NCBI RefSeq assembly: GCF_036370855.1
Contig: NC_088099.1
Location: 144,167,017 to 144,231,016 of the forward strand
DNA from: Dromaius novaehollandiae
Lineage: Eukaryota; Chordata; Aves; Casuariiformes; Dromaiidae
Direction of reading: 5' to 3'
DNA: 64,000 nucleotides
Position numbers and translations under genes: made by a program. The notes beneath the pieces were generated by a model. It ran no database searches, was not told where the DNA came from, and saw nothing but the letters and a program-made list of their open reading frames with translations. Each line of letters opens with the position of its first letter. Position 1 is the stretch's first letter. This document shows positions 37,701-44,620 of the stretch, in pieces.

Positions 37701-38250
37701 TCCTCCAACCTGGCCCTTGCTCAAAGGGGCCCCCCAAGGTAGCTGCAGTCCTTGCTACAGCCCAGCCCACCCCACTGTCTGAAACCTGAGAATAGGCTGT
37801 GGTACTATCTAATGCCATGAGAAAGTAGAGATCTTGAGAGGTTTGAGAGCTATGCACTCTGCTCTCCCTCTAGTTTCTGTTACAGCCTACTCTCAGACTC
37901 CCCTGGAAATTTGCCTTCCCTTCCCTTCCCTCACTGTTAGCTCAAGTGTTCCCACTGCCTTTGAATAGTCTGCTCTTCTTGCATCACTGTCCTCTGGTGG
38001 TTCTCCTCAAACCTTGCTCCCTGCAAACATCTCATTGCTCAGCTGTTGATGCAAGATTTCTGCAAAAGATCACTGCTGCTCTTGAAGGAACTGCTCCTCT
38101 CCACTTTGTTCCAAAGAAAGCCATGTTGCTCAGATGTTTTCTAACACTTTTTGATGCATTTGTAGGTGACCTGTTCTGACTATTTCAAGCAGCCATGGCA
38201 CAGTCAATGATATTCTGTTACCTTTTGCAGGCAGATTAAAATTTTCCTGA
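1641..38250 (+). CDS. RGS22: RGS22, 3' part of gene (17 chained coding exons, partial at 5' end)
   Basis: Seventeen exons join in one continuous frame: 140+106+126+102+195+93+167+163+159+63+162+180+141+108+103+111+20 nt = 712 codons plus TGA. The product has three successive RGS-type helical domains (about residues 75-225, 290-420 and 445-580 of this partial protein) followed by a basic, serine-rich tail. The family is known for binding G-alpha subunits; RGS22 is reported as mainly testis-expressed. The domain order and many blocks (LYLENRAGYYFTHFCEKSG, NKYLNKKYFFGPNSPA, CFINSTVPPALQIDIP, SKYIEALEQERILLK) agree with my memory of human RGS22. The N-terminal part of the gene lies upstream of the window. 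The span includes introns; exons are listed separately. Intron phases are 0 except phase 2 after exons 1 and 7 and phase 1 after exons 15 and 16. Confidence 0.93.
1990..2285 (-). mobile_element. Degraded CR1/L3-type LINE fragment, reverse orientation
   Basis: The forward strand holds GTTCCACATGGCCACATAAG, then AAAGCATTTCTCTAAATAG and TAAATTTATTTTAAATT, then CTTAGCTTTTCTTTTATAAA and CAGTCCTAGTCTTTCATTAA. The order matches the reverse complement of the 3' coding part of amniote CR1/L3 LINEs (GTTCCAC...GAAGAAATA..., CCTTAGTCGTCTCTTTTCCAA..., AGTCCCAGTCTTATTAA). It runs up to the acceptor of the exon at 2299. Confidence 0.6.
2299..2404 (+). CDS. RGS22: RGS22 exon 2 of window
   Basis: The acceptor is GGATCTAG (AG at 2297-2298) and the donor is the consensus CAA|GTAAGT at 2405. 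With the two carried bases it starts W-P-K-S and ends KYTYAELLQ (residues 47-82). The last ten residues lead into the first RGS domain. The polypyrimidine tract of the acceptor lies at the edge of an old LINE relic (about 1990-2285). Confidence 0.9.
4269..4394 (+). CDS. RGS22: RGS22 exon 3 of window (start of RGS domain A)
   Basis: The acceptor is TATTTCTCCAG (AG at 4267-4268) and the donor is AAG|GTATGA at 4395. It gives 42 codons, phase 0 on both sides, residues 83-124. It carries the opening helices of the first RGS domain (SMLQSLYLENRAGYYFTHFC, then EKSGNK), which correspond to the S-x-x-x-L...G...F..F...E pattern seen at the start of RGS folds. Confidence 0.95.
5110..5173. repeat. Exact 32-bp tandem duplication
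   Basis: A 32-bp unit (starting CCAAAGCTGAATACCTTAAG) is repeated head to tail without mismatch, at 5110-5141 and 5142-5173, in the intron before exon 4. The lack of divergence suggests a recent event. Confidence 0.95.
5994..6095 (+). CDS. RGS22: RGS22 exon 4 of window (RGS domain A)
   Basis: A very strong polypyrimidine tract (T-rich, 5955-5987) and acceptor TTGTAG precede CTG TGG at 5994; the donor is CAA|GTAAGT at 6096. It has 34 codons, phase 0, residues 125-158. It encodes LWENSAYFWFDLQAYHQLFY, the RGS helix that normally reads 'N..FW....Y'. The exon ends KICKQAQ. In human RGS22, as I recall it, this is followed directly by the residues of the exon at 12761. Confidence 0.95.
8245..8328 (+). 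other. Candidate 84-nt cassette exon in RGS22 intron
   Basis: A pyrimidine-rich acceptor (TTATTTCCAG, AG at 8243-8244) and a donor AAA|GTAAAT at 8329 enclose exactly 84 nt. The stretch is open in the frame that matches the phase-0 exons on both sides, so inclusion would add 28 residues (CWPGGDSRTS... to ...YIRIAIK) inside RGS domain A without a frameshift. As I recall it, human RGS22 has no such insertion, and I recognise no domain in it. It may be a lineage-specific exon, but an 84-nt open frame between two splice-like sites in an intron this long can also occur by chance. Confidence 0.3.
11667..11729. repeat. Imperfect palindromic (MITE-like) relic
   Basis: The left arm (TCAGCTAGTGCAAATTGG near 11669) and right arm (CTGATTTACACTAACAGTCT near 11706) are imperfect inverted copies around a short loop. 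The sequence resembles an old dispersed amniote palindrome with the core 'AGCTGGTGTAAAT'. I cannot assign a family name with certainty. Confidence 0.4.
12761..12955 (+). CDS. RGS22: RGS22 exon 5 of window (end of RGS domain A)
   Basis: The acceptor is TTTTATTGTAG at 12760 and the donor is AAG|GTAAAT at 12956. It has 65 codons, phase 0, residues 159-223. It starts FLYATYIAPSASMDIG and continues through helices with IYKKIEPAFEDLFDPAEEYI and LLLEPWMKMVEADKC. This corresponds to the late RGS helices, where a typical domain has 'F..A...I...M....P.F..S..Y'. The Asp-Leu-Phe-Asp...Tyr pattern is retained. Confidence 0.96.
12956..17162 (+). other. RGS22: RGS22 intron, 4.2 kb
   Basis: Intron between exons 5 and 6. 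A degraded CR1/L3-type LINE in reverse orientation occupies about 14430-15250 (listed separately). No other coding exon is supported. The open stretches at 13431-14077 have no exon-like boundaries matched to the gene. Confidence 0.7.
14430..15250 (-). mobile_element. Degraded CR1/L3-type LINE (RT region), reverse orientation
   Basis: Several blocks match in order the reverse complement of CR1/L3 reverse-transcriptase sequence: CATTTAACCTCCCATTTGAC, CAGTACTCAAGATACAGATG, AATGATTCCAAGATCTTTTT, GCATCATTTTGCAAGCTTTC, CCTCCAGATAATTTCTGAAT, CCCAGCACGGATTCCTGTGA, GTCTCATCCTGTGATAACTT. Those correspond to the region around the catalytic FADD and GxPQGSxLxP blocks. The copy is broken by many stops and indels and is an inactive fossil. 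Confidence 0.65.
17163..17255 (+). CDS. RGS22: RGS22 exon 6 of window
   Basis: The acceptor is TATTTTTATTAG at 17162 and the donor is GAG|GTAACA at 17256. It has 31 codons, phase 0, residues 224-254. It encodes VELVEETRQLDSVYFRKLQA followed by LHQESVSKKDE. This charged helical linker between RGS domains A and B matches the human linker as I recall it (VELVEETRQLDS...YFRKLQALH). Confidence 0.95.
17789..17955 (+). CDS. RGS22: RGS22 exon 7 of window (start of RGS domain B)
   Basis: The acceptor is TTTCTTCCACCAG at 17788 and the donor is GG|GTACGT at 17956. It has 55 codons plus two bases (GG), residues 255-309. The first half (SAAADTGLPTCHDVLQKDQ) is a poorly conserved linker. The second half (NLCDLIHDKLKLEQFRVFLD) opens the second RGS-type domain ('...F..FL......'). 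Confidence 0.92.
17956..20858 (+). other. RGS22: RGS22 intron, 2.9 kb
   Basis: Intron between exons 7 and 8 (phase 2). Overlapping open stretches on both strands at 19021-19399 and 19553-19830 are not bounded by usable splice sites and resemble no protein I recognise. Nothing else is supported. Confidence 0.65.
20859..21021 (+). CDS. RGS22: RGS22 exon 8 of window (RGS domain B)
   Basis: The acceptor is TTTGTTCATAG at 20858 and the donor is GAG|GTACCA at 21022. The first base completes Gly with the GG of exon 7, then 54 codons follow (residues 310-364). It encodes TDLMCWLDIEQFRRM, the 'L.FW...E.F' helix of RGS domain B. A lysine-rich loop and NKYLNKKYFFGPNSPA follow, one of the best-conserved blocks of RGS22. 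Confidence 0.96.
21630..21788 (+). CDS. RGS22: RGS22 exon 9 of window (end of RGS domain B)
   Basis: The chosen acceptor is GATTGCTTAG at 21629; the donor is AAG|GTAATT at 21789. It has 53 codons, phase 0, residues 365-417: LMRSGGGWGQILHDQ, then ILLEIQKYIQKRLEKQWLPL and FLADEQ. A second AG (TTCAG at 21641-21642) would remove four codons and add one base, shifting the frame. The upstream AG keeps phase and matches the human 'xMxxSGGWG' start as I recall it. Confidence 0.94.
21789..23650 (+). other. RGS22: RGS22 intron, 1.9 kb
   Basis: Intron between exons 9 and 10. It contains an exact 20-bp tandem duplication (22281-22320). It also contains a strong acceptor followed by a 36-codon open frame at 23101 that stops at 23209-23211, which is probably not a constitutive exon. 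Confidence 0.65.
22281..22320. repeat. Exact 20-bp tandem duplication
   Basis: The unit CTAGGTCCCATGAAATCCTG occurs twice head to tail with no mismatch, at 22281-22300 and 22301-22320. It is probably a recent slippage or duplication event and may be polymorphic. Confidence 0.95.
23651..23713 (+). CDS. RGS22: RGS22 exon 10 of window, with GC splice donor
   Basis: The acceptor is TTCAACCATAG at 23650. The exon is 21 codons, phase 0 (residues 418-438: IRDIVEDILIQKKEKKTRMW plus K). It corresponds to the human 'MKDIAEELLLQKAEKKIGVWK' linker as I recall it, between RGS domains B and C. The exon ends AAG followed by GCAAGT, so the donor is GC rather than GT; the other donor positions match consensus well. 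The nearest GT, four bases on, would break the frame to exon 11. Confidence 0.9.
23714..25686 (+). other. RGS22: RGS22 GC-AG intron, 2.0 kb
   Basis: The intron starts GCAAGT and ends TTTGACAG. It contains an A-rich then purine-rich tract at about 25476-25521. The open stretch at 23718-24140 is intronic: it lies downstream of the inferred donor and has no similarity that I recognise. Confidence 0.75.
25476..25521. repeat. Poly(A)/purine-rich simple repeat
   Basis: A run of 18 A residues (25480-25497) is followed by a GAAAGAAAAGAAGGAAAG-type purine tract. No poly(A) signal or gene-like sequence precedes it, so a retrocopy tail is unlikely. Confidence 0.85.
25687..25848 (+). CDS. RGS22: RGS22 exon 11 of window (start of RGS domain C)
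   Basis: The acceptor is TCTTCTTTTGACAG at 25686 and the donor is AAG|GTATGG at 25849. It has 54 codons, phase 0, residues 439-492. After HVDNKWVSSSREIIAFRKAL comes LLNPVTANQFQCFVSLKGDL and the 'LFWQEVQKYK' helix. This is the clearest RGS signature in the window: ...F..FL......N..LFW.E...YK. Confidence 0.97.
25849..28674 (+). other. RGS22: RGS22 intron, 2.8 kb
   Basis: Intron between exons 11 and 12. No repeat or RNA gene is recognised. Open stretches at 26306-26587 and 27193-27603 (+) lack coherent splice sites and known similarity. Confidence 0.65.
28675..28854 (+). CDS. RGS22: RGS22 exon 12 of window (RGS domain C core)
   Basis: The acceptor is TTTTTCACCTTTCAG at 28674 and the donor is CAG|GTAAAA at 28855. 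It has 60 codons, phase 0, residues 493-552: DLCHSHCDNATIQNKITAII, NCFINSTVPPALQIDIPTEQ, AEKILEHRKELGPYIFREAQ. It carries the G-alpha-facing loop region. In canonical RGS proteins that loop is a Glu-Val/Ile-Asn-Leu/Ile-Asp block; here it reads PPALQID, so the Glu and Asn used in GAP activity look altered while the Asp is kept. Alternative phase-0 exons are not seen nearby. Confidence 0.97.
28855..30372 (+). other. RGS22: RGS22 intron, 1.5 kb
   Basis: Intron between exons 12 and 13. It is AT-rich and nothing specific is recognised. It ends CTTTCTGCTCAG. Confidence 0.65.
30373..30513 (+). CDS. RGS22: RGS22 exon 13 of window (end of RGS domain C)
   Basis: The acceptor is TTTCTGCTCAG at 30372 and the donor is GAG|GTAAGG at 30514. 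It has 47 codons, phase 0, residues 553-599. It reads MTIFALLFKFWANFCEFRSN, then LASDKILPALERKKEKQMQK and KKGKTAE. The ATG at 30373 is internal, not a start. The second half is a highly basic helix that could be a nuclear-localisation-like or coiled-coil segment. Confidence 0.95.
31455..31575 (-). mobile_element. MIR SINE relic, reverse orientation
   Basis: The forward strand reads ACATGAAAACTGAGGATCAG, then TTACTCAAGGCCACACAGCA, then TCATGCTCTTTTCTCC. This follows the reverse complement of the MIR consensus (GAAACTGAGGC...CAAGGTCACACAGC...GTGCTCTTAACC). It is diverged, as expected for an element of this age. Confidence 0.75.
33405..33640 (+). mobile_element. MIR SINE relic, forward orientation
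   Basis: Segments match the MIR forward consensus in order: GAGTAACTTGGGGAAGCCA, GTCTCATTTGCAACATGGGG, ATGGGGATGTTGTGGGACTA and the tail ATATTCGTAAAGAGTTTTGG (consensus TATTTGTAAAGCGCTTTGAG). The 5' part is less clear. Confidence 0.7.
34232..34339 (+). CDS. RGS22: RGS22 exon 14 of window
   Basis: The acceptor is ATTATTGGCAG at 34231 and the donor is CAG|GTAACT at 34340. It has 36 codons, phase 0, residues 600-635. It encodes a Lys/Ser/Arg-rich disordered segment (GKGEGKKALSLSSSVFGDEL, GAERRRASSPYGYVQQ) that includes a basophilic kinase-like RRRAS motif. Confidence 0.9.
34340..36000 (+). other. RGS22: RGS22 intron, 1.7 kb
   Basis: Intron between exons 14 and 15. Minus-strand open stretches (35252-35518, 35577-35795) have no support as genes. 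Nothing else is recognised. Confidence 0.65.
36001..36103 (+). CDS. RGS22: RGS22 exon 15 of window (conserved C-terminal helix)
   Basis: The acceptor is TGGTTCTTGCAG at 36000. It encodes 34 codons plus one base (residues 636-669): VSWSYSKYIEALEQERILLK and MQEDLEKNSSSLLT. The SKYIEALEQERILLK block matches the human C-terminal region closely as I recall it. The donor G|GTTATT at 36104 is weak beyond GT. If it is not used, translation would end three codons later, within GGTTATTAA (stop 36108-36110), so this exon may be terminal in some transcripts. Confidence 0.9.
36636..36746 (+). CDS. RGS22: RGS22 exon 16 of window (Ser-rich tail)
   Basis: The acceptor is TTTCTATGTGCAG at 36635 and the donor is the consensus AAA|GTGAGT at 36747. 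Phase 1 on both sides; residues 670-706 (GSSSVSLLKPRSSERFILSP, RSSMILEKHSDLPRETE). It is a serine-rich, poorly conserved tail. Without splicing at 36747 the frame stays open for ten more codons and stops at 36776-36778, giving an alternative C-terminus. Confidence 0.8.
36747..38230 (+). other. RGS22: RGS22 last intron, 1.5 kb
   Basis: Intron between exons 16 and 17 (phase 1). The C/T-rich stretch at about 37290-37620 is open on both + frames but has no similarity or splice context that I can support. It ends CTGTTACCTTTTGCAG. Confidence 0.6.
38231..38250 (+). CDS. RGS22: RGS22 exon 17 of window (terminal coding exon)
   Basis: A strong acceptor TTACCTTTTGCAG precedes 38231. With the single A carried from exon 16 it reads S-R-L-K-F-S and then TGA at 38248-38250 (residues 707-712). 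The evidence is the consensus donor at 36747, the matching phase and the good acceptor. The six residues are too few to judge by similarity, so this is the least certain exon. Confidence 0.55.
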
Positions 38251-38454
38251 GGAACGGGATGCAGAGACACTCAGTGAAAGTGGCCAAGAGATAAATAAGG
38301 TGTTGGTGAGGTTTGTACTTATGTTTCCAGAGAAGATAACAACTTGGAATATTATTAAGAATGAAACATTAGTCAAGGGTAGAAAAGAAACATCTTTCAA
38401 TGTGCTTAATATCAACATGACTATGATACTGATTCTTGTGTTATTTATTTATTT

Positions 38455-38560
38455 AATGGCACACCTCGAGGCTCAAATCAGAGTTAGATTTCACCGAGGT
38501 ATGCATGGTGCAAACAATTAGGTAGGCAGTCCTGGTTCTAAAGGTCTTATAATCAAACCC
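38455..38560 (+). repeat. Ancient dispersed repeat-like segment
   Basis: The order GAGGCTCAAATCAGAG...GGTGCAAACAATTAGG...AGGTCTTATAATC parallels an old amniote repeat that reads 'GAGGCCCCAATCAGG...GCTGTACAAACACA...AGAGCTTACAATC'. The identity is low and the family is not certain. Confidence 0.4.
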
Positions 38561-40128
38561 AGTTCTTTAGTGCCTGATCTAATGAATAAGTAAAACACTG
38601 TACATTGAATTGACAGCTCTGAAGCAGTGTGTCTTGGCACACCATGGTCTCAGTTCTGCAATTCATGCAAGTTCTATTCATCAAGGATAACTCATGAGGT
38701 TTCTGCACTATCATAAAATCAAACCTTGTTGTGGTTTGGTCTAAATCCAGTCTGATTCCTGGTTTAAAGTACACCTTCTGCCTCCTTTCTGAGTTTCAAT
38801 CTCCAAGCAAGGCTTAAAATATACCAGCAACACATCTGATTAATAACTTTTGCAAAACGTTATTCCTCCCAAGGCTGTACTCACAGGAAGGCTGCAGGAG
38901 CTCAGAGCTGTTGGAGAGCTCTTCTCCCTTCTTTCTTGCTCCTTTTTACAACTTCAAAAGGGGCAGAGAGGCCACACAATGTATGAACTGGGGGAATCAG
39001 AGCAGTTTTAAGGGGCAGATTTGATGTTGGGACCAGGGCCAAAGGATTATTTGGGAAGTTAAGGTGGGGCAGGGGCAGAATTAATTGCTAGGCAGGGGAG
39101 AGAATGATGAAAGACCTCTCCACATTTTTCAGACCACTTTAATCACCCGTCCCCAGCCACAGAGTTGTTGGCTTCTTTCTTCTGTACATGTGTGCAACGC
39201 ATGGAAGGGAAAGGCAAAGGAGTGTGTTCCAGCTTGCTGAGTTCCTTAGGGCTTATCCCAGTGCTAGGGACAGGATTATCTTCCTCGCCCCCTCCCAACC
39301 TCCTGGATAAGGAGGAAGAGCCATGCAGCCCTCTGAGAATTGTCAGAGGTCCAGGTCCTTCACCTGGAGCTCTTGGGCATCGACCTACTAAGGACCATTT
39401 GAGAGTGCTTTCCTCTTCAGTGTGGACTACTTCAGTGTGCTAAGGACAACTAATAGTCTTTTTCTTTTTCACTCTTTAAGCCCAGTGACCTAAGATTGTA
39501 TGGGACTTCCATTGGCAGCTTCTTCAGAGCGGCTGACAGGGAAGGAACACACACACTTTTACAGATACAACTCACATATCCTCATAGAAGGAGCAAGGGA
39601 GATCAGTTCAGCTCCTAATTTTCTCACAGTTTAGATACAGAGTTTTACTTCATGCCTGTCTCCATTCCTTCAGTGTCTGAGTTGTTTGTCCATGTGATAT
39701 AACTGAAAACGAATCCATCATTGCTTGAGACAGACTTCTTGGGTAGAAGCCACAACAAGGATGTAAAACACAAAATCTCTGCCCTGCTTTTCACATTTGG
39801 GTGATATCTATTTTCCCAAATTTCACAGATGCACTGAACTTTGATGCTCAGTACATCTGAGGAGGGTGGAATGTAGCATCCTGTAGAGAGCAGAGCACAT
39901 GTAGTACTGTCTAGTCTACTACTCATTAATGTGAAAGGCAAAGAAGAATTGTAAAATGCCACCAGTGCAGTGACATGATCTAAATTTAGTGACATGATTT
40001 TAGACATGGTCTAAAAACCACATGAAAGGCCACCTTCTACTGCTGTGGTAAGTACAGCGCATGCAACCAAATGCTGCAGTGCAGCAATCAGTTTCTGATT
40101 TGTTGTATTTGTGCCTTTTTTGCATTCA

Positions 40129-40134
40129 AATAAA
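40129..40134 (+). promoter_or_regulatory. RGS22: Candidate poly(A) signal of RGS22
   Basis: AATAAA within TTCAAATAAAGTTAAATAAC, the first good signal downstream of the inferred stop codon. It is assigned to RGS22 only by position. Confidence 0.4.
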
Positions 40135-40519
40135 GTTAAATAACATGTAGACAATACTTATCTTACATCAGTAGCTTTTACTTGAGTTATACTTGGATTA
40201 CTTATTAAATGAAAAATATTATCCAGATATTTGTCACAGATGATAAAACTCCTTGTAAATGTATTCCAACCTTACAAAATCATTAATGAAAATTTACCAG
40301 CCCCCCCCAAATATTCTCCTACCAAGATACCATGATTAATATTGTACTTGTCTATCAAATTTGAAAACAACAGCAAAAAAATAAAAAATAAAACCCACCA
40401 TGTACTTTGTGTACTTCAGTGAGTGAGCAGAATTTTGCAAACCTGGTCTATCCACTCTGATTCCATAAATCAGCAGTAATCCTCAACCTATTTTGCAATT
40501 CTATGCCTATATTAACTGA

Positions 40520-40558
40520 AATATATATATTATATATGTGTGTGTGTACACATATACA
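40520..40558. repeat. (AT)n(TG)n microsatellite
   Basis: AATATATATATTATATATGT is followed by GTGTGTGTACACATATAC. It is a compound dinucleotide repeat, probably length-variable. Confidence 0.85.
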
Positions 40559-41322
40559 ATCATTTATAGGCCATTTCTTCTGTATGCAACTGAGAAGGAT
40601 CATGTCTGTTAGTAATGCTAGAAAAATATGTCATATGGTTATGCCTATTTTATGTTAGTTTTAAAGAAAAAATAGAGGGACAGCACAGGGAGAATATTAA
40701 GAGACATGCACTCTTTCATATCCGGGTTACTGAACTCAATCTCATGCAGCAGCAGATACCACAGGACAGAAAATAAAACCAGTTCTGTTTTCAGAAACAG
40801 AAATCTAGAAACTCTTCTGGCTGGATTTATGATTCGTCTGCCTTACTGGTGGTCAAAACACAGACTCTAAACATATTCATACAGACTTACACTTTTCCTC
40901 TTTACTCCCAAGCAATGCAACATGTTGAAACTATTCTGTAATTTTTTTAAACCATCTTTTGGATTCATAAATATTTACACTTAGATACTATTACTGTGCA
41001 TTTCACTTTTCTCTCACCAGACCTCGTTTGTTTATTAAAATACTTTGTAATCTTTGCCTATCACACACAGCTTACCTTGAAGGGTTCAGTTCTAAAGTTA
41101 TTAATTCAAATACTTCATGATATCAACACGAGCTGTGACTACACACTTCGGGAAGGAGAGTTAAATATTTTGCTTTGACTTCTGGCCTGCTACTGCATGA
41201 CACAAAGCACCAGACTGAGATCAATTCCTGAAATATGTAGTCTTGGATTACGTTATGAACGTGCATACTCACAGTAGCTTCCTGGTGGTGGTCCCTACGC
41301 CATTTAAAAAGGAGCAAAAAGC

Positions 41323-41348
41323 TTTTTTTTTTTTTTTTTTTTTTTTTT
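41323..41348. repeat. T26 homopolymer
   Basis: An uninterrupted run of 26 T. On the minus strand this is a poly(A), but no AATAAA precedes it and no gene-like sequence is attached, so I do not call a retrocopy. Confidence 0.9.
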
Positions 41349-44300
41349 GCATCCATCAAAAGCTGCCATGCCATTGTCTCCACACTCCTCATGACTTTCT
41401 TGCAGTGGCTGTTCCTTAGAAGACTATTAATGGGGAGTAGTCTTAGTCCTCGAGCTGTGGATTGGCTTGTCCCTTTGAAGGTACGGAAGTCTCATGCTTA
41501 ATCATCAGGTATTGAGATCAGTGGCTGAGAGAGGTGCTTTGCAACCCGGCAGGCGGCCAGATTCAGCAGACCCCGCTTCTGCTATTGGTTCTCCTATTGC
41601 ACTACCAGGTGGCAAGGCCAGGCTGGGTGTGCTGCACTTGCTGCATCTTCTACATGAGAAGAAACACTGTGACTTACTTTTCAAATGAGTTTGAATGCAA
41701 AGAAAGGAAGAACTACAAGTTAGTGAAGGCTACAGATAAAAGCATCCATGAACTAGGTATTGTCATTAATACGGGACTCTCTGCTGTTTAACAAAATGAC
41801 AGGCGTCCCTTCATTGCTGCTTCTACACCTTCAGCCTTGTACGGTATTACAGACTTAAAATCAAGGCCATTTTGTATCCTCTACCATTTGTGTACTTGTG
41901 AAATGGCCAGCTTCAATCCTGCCCAATACTGTTGATCTGGTCAAAACTATAGACTTCAGCAAGACTTTTTGTGTGTGTAAAAATGACTGAAAAGAGACTA
42001 AGCGCTTCAAAGTTCTGCCCCACACTGGGAAAAGAAAATCCTCACATTATTTAGGTTTCTTATGTTAAATACCAGGCCAAACTGATCACTGTGCAGCTTC
42101 TTATGGCCAAGGAAGTTGCAGTCATCCATCTTGCATTTGACCTGTTTAAATTGTCCCATAATATAGAACTGATGATTTTTGTTTCTGTCTTTTTATATAA
42201 ATGCTCTTAGTCAGCCACTGTGACTCATGTCTGAATACAGTTAAGATGGGGTTAATTACAGTCTCTTGCTTTTAAGCTTATGGAGCATTGCTGGTTTAAA
42301 TATTTTCAAAAGTTGCTGTAAAAATGTTAGGGAAAGTTAGGTTTGAACCAATATTTTAGATCTGATCTCTACTCACCATTCAAACCTATCCCTAATGGCC
42401 TGAATTTGAGCATTCCCAGGATTTGGGAGAGTTATAATTCACATCTAAGTTTCAAATTCCTCCATGCAAGATTGTTCAAATGTGCACTTTTGGAACAGAT
42501 CCACATCTAATAGGCTAAATTGTAGTCCCCAAATCAAAAGCCACATGGCATTGCTATACAGATTTTTATTTTTCCTTTATTATGTAGCCTTCAAACAATG
42601 TTCTGTCAGTCCAGCACATTGGATTAATACAAAATACCAAAATACCAAAATCAACACCAGCTACCTGCTATTGAACTCACAGATCTGTAATTGTACCAGT
42701 CATTTAATAAAGCACTTACACGATGGTCACAATGGATACTTCACTGCTGAGTAATAATTTCTCAAAGTGCTAGAGCAGACTGAAGATATGCAGGAGTCAC
42801 TGAGCTGCCACAATACTTTGAGAGTATTCTAGGTATAAATGAGATCCTCCATCTATTTAATAATCATTGTGCCAAACAAATTAATATCTCAAATGCTCAC
42901 TGTATTTAGTTGGATTTTTCCTCTATTTCTCTACTACTGAAAGAAAATATTTTATTTTCATGGTAACAGATCTGAAAGTGTTGACAGCAGCATTGCTTAT
43001 TCCACATGTTAATTATGTATTTGTTCAGAGTATGCCGATGAACTGTGTTCATTTTTCATGTTAACTTTTCATTTCATGTCAAAGTGGAAACGTAGTAAGT
43101 GGATTTGTGCTTTTAATTTGAGATATTTCTTCTTCCTCTAAATCTTGTACATAATCCCTCTGTACCATATGCGTTTGAAATTCTTTTGTTGGCAAGAAGT
43201 TTAAAAAGAAAGTAATTCTCTCTTCTCAGAAGAGGACTCTTGAACAAAGCAAAGCAATTGTGCCATTAATGAGAAAGTTAAATGAAACAAATGACAAGAC
43301 AAACAAGAAAAAAACACAACATCACACTCAAGGAATGCACAAGCACACAATAGCTTATGCAATATTCCCCATCTGTCAAAGCCAATAAATAAAGAGATTT
43401 CATTGGAAATATTTATTATAATAGTCTGTGACGCCTATGGCTCAGGAAATGCAGTCAAATAGCTTTTAGAGTTCTTAGTACTTTTCACCTGTAGGCAAGC
43501 AAATGAATTTCATCCCAGGTACGAGAGCTAGCTGAGCAGTATTGGTTTTGTAAACCCAGACCCTGGATGGGTTTGAACACCACTCATTCCTCAAAAAGGC
43601 ATACTGGGCATCAAACTGGTCACATCTCTAGAGTAATTTACACCTTTACAGTTGTGTGTTTATGTATGTATATAGATGTGTATATAGAATCTATACTTCA
43701 CAGATTTGCATGTGTGTGCATATATGCATAAAATTACTTTACTCAGTAAACTATTTTAGGGTCATGATGACACAGGGCTTAAGCTTGATGTATGTCATCT
43801 TTTCCTAATAAGACTTTCCAAACATTTTTTTTCTGTATAACTGTTTGAAAATGAAGATCTTCGTGTTTTATTGAAGTGTTTTGTTTTGTACCCATTTGCA
43901 TTTCAGAGGACAGAGCCATTATGTTTGCTTGGCTGAGGAATACTGCTCTTTCTAGAGCTCTAATGGCTGCTGGGAAGAGAAAATAAATGCACTTCTAGGG
44001 TGGTTTCTTTGACCTAGAAAGAATATGCAAGAAAAAATTAACTTTCCCTATATTTTTTCAATTAATGGCAGGTGTTGGGCCATTTACCACAGACTACGAT
44101 AAATGAATTAGTATTTTCAAGCTAATGAACCGAATGCTTGATCTGAAAATGGAGAGTGTATATCATTGTGTTTGTTTATCCTAAAGTTATGATCTTCCAA
44201 GATCATCTTAACTCCTGGCTGCTTGATCCTGAAATTTGCCGAATATATTGAACTCATTCTCTTAATTCACATCTCCAGAGGTGCTCAGCAGTGGTAGGCC

Positions 44301-44439
44301 TTGAGAAAACTATCCAACAGACTAAAACAGTGATTTTTTTTCTTTCCTGAAACCAGCAACACTGATGTGTCACTGCAGCTCTACCTGAGACTATATTAAA
44401 AACAAAGCAAGGAAAATCAAAACACAGAGGTACATAGGC

Positions 44440-44620
44440 TTAATTGGGCTTGCCAAGATAATGTAGTACTATTAATCATAGATTGTATTTTGAGGTAATA
44501 GCTAAGCATTGGAATAAGTTGCCCAGAAAGCTTTAGAAATCCTTATCGTCCTCAGTTTTAAAAACAGATAACATATGTGCATTTGTCAGGAGTGACTAAG
44601 TATTTTCAAACCCACACTGG
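44440..44620 (+). mobile_element. CR1/L3-type LINE 3' fragment, forward, degraded
   Basis: TGGAATAAGTTGCCCAGAAA, GAAATCCTTATCGTCC and CAGTTTTAAAAACAGATAAC follow in the same order as the CR1/L3 3' region (GGAACAGGTTGCCCAG..., GAATCCCCATCC..., GTTTTTAAG...). A further block, TTTGTCAGGAGTGA, is compatible. Divergence is high. Confidence 0.5.

Larger units (their letters stand above)
38251..40160 (+). other. RGS22: Probable RGS22 3' UTR and flank
   Basis: If exon 17 is terminal, its 3' UTR follows. The first convincing AATAAA is at 40129-40134, within a T/G-rich then AATAAA context, which would give about a 1.9-kb UTR. An old repeat-like stretch lies at about 38455-38560. The open frames here (39165-39443 +, 39645-40007 -) are unsupported. 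Confidence 0.4.

Noticed and set aside
41323-41450. Possible minus-strand processed retrocopy, suggested by the T26 run
   Set aside because: No poly(A) signal or gene-like sequence lies next to the run, and no flanking duplication was noticed.
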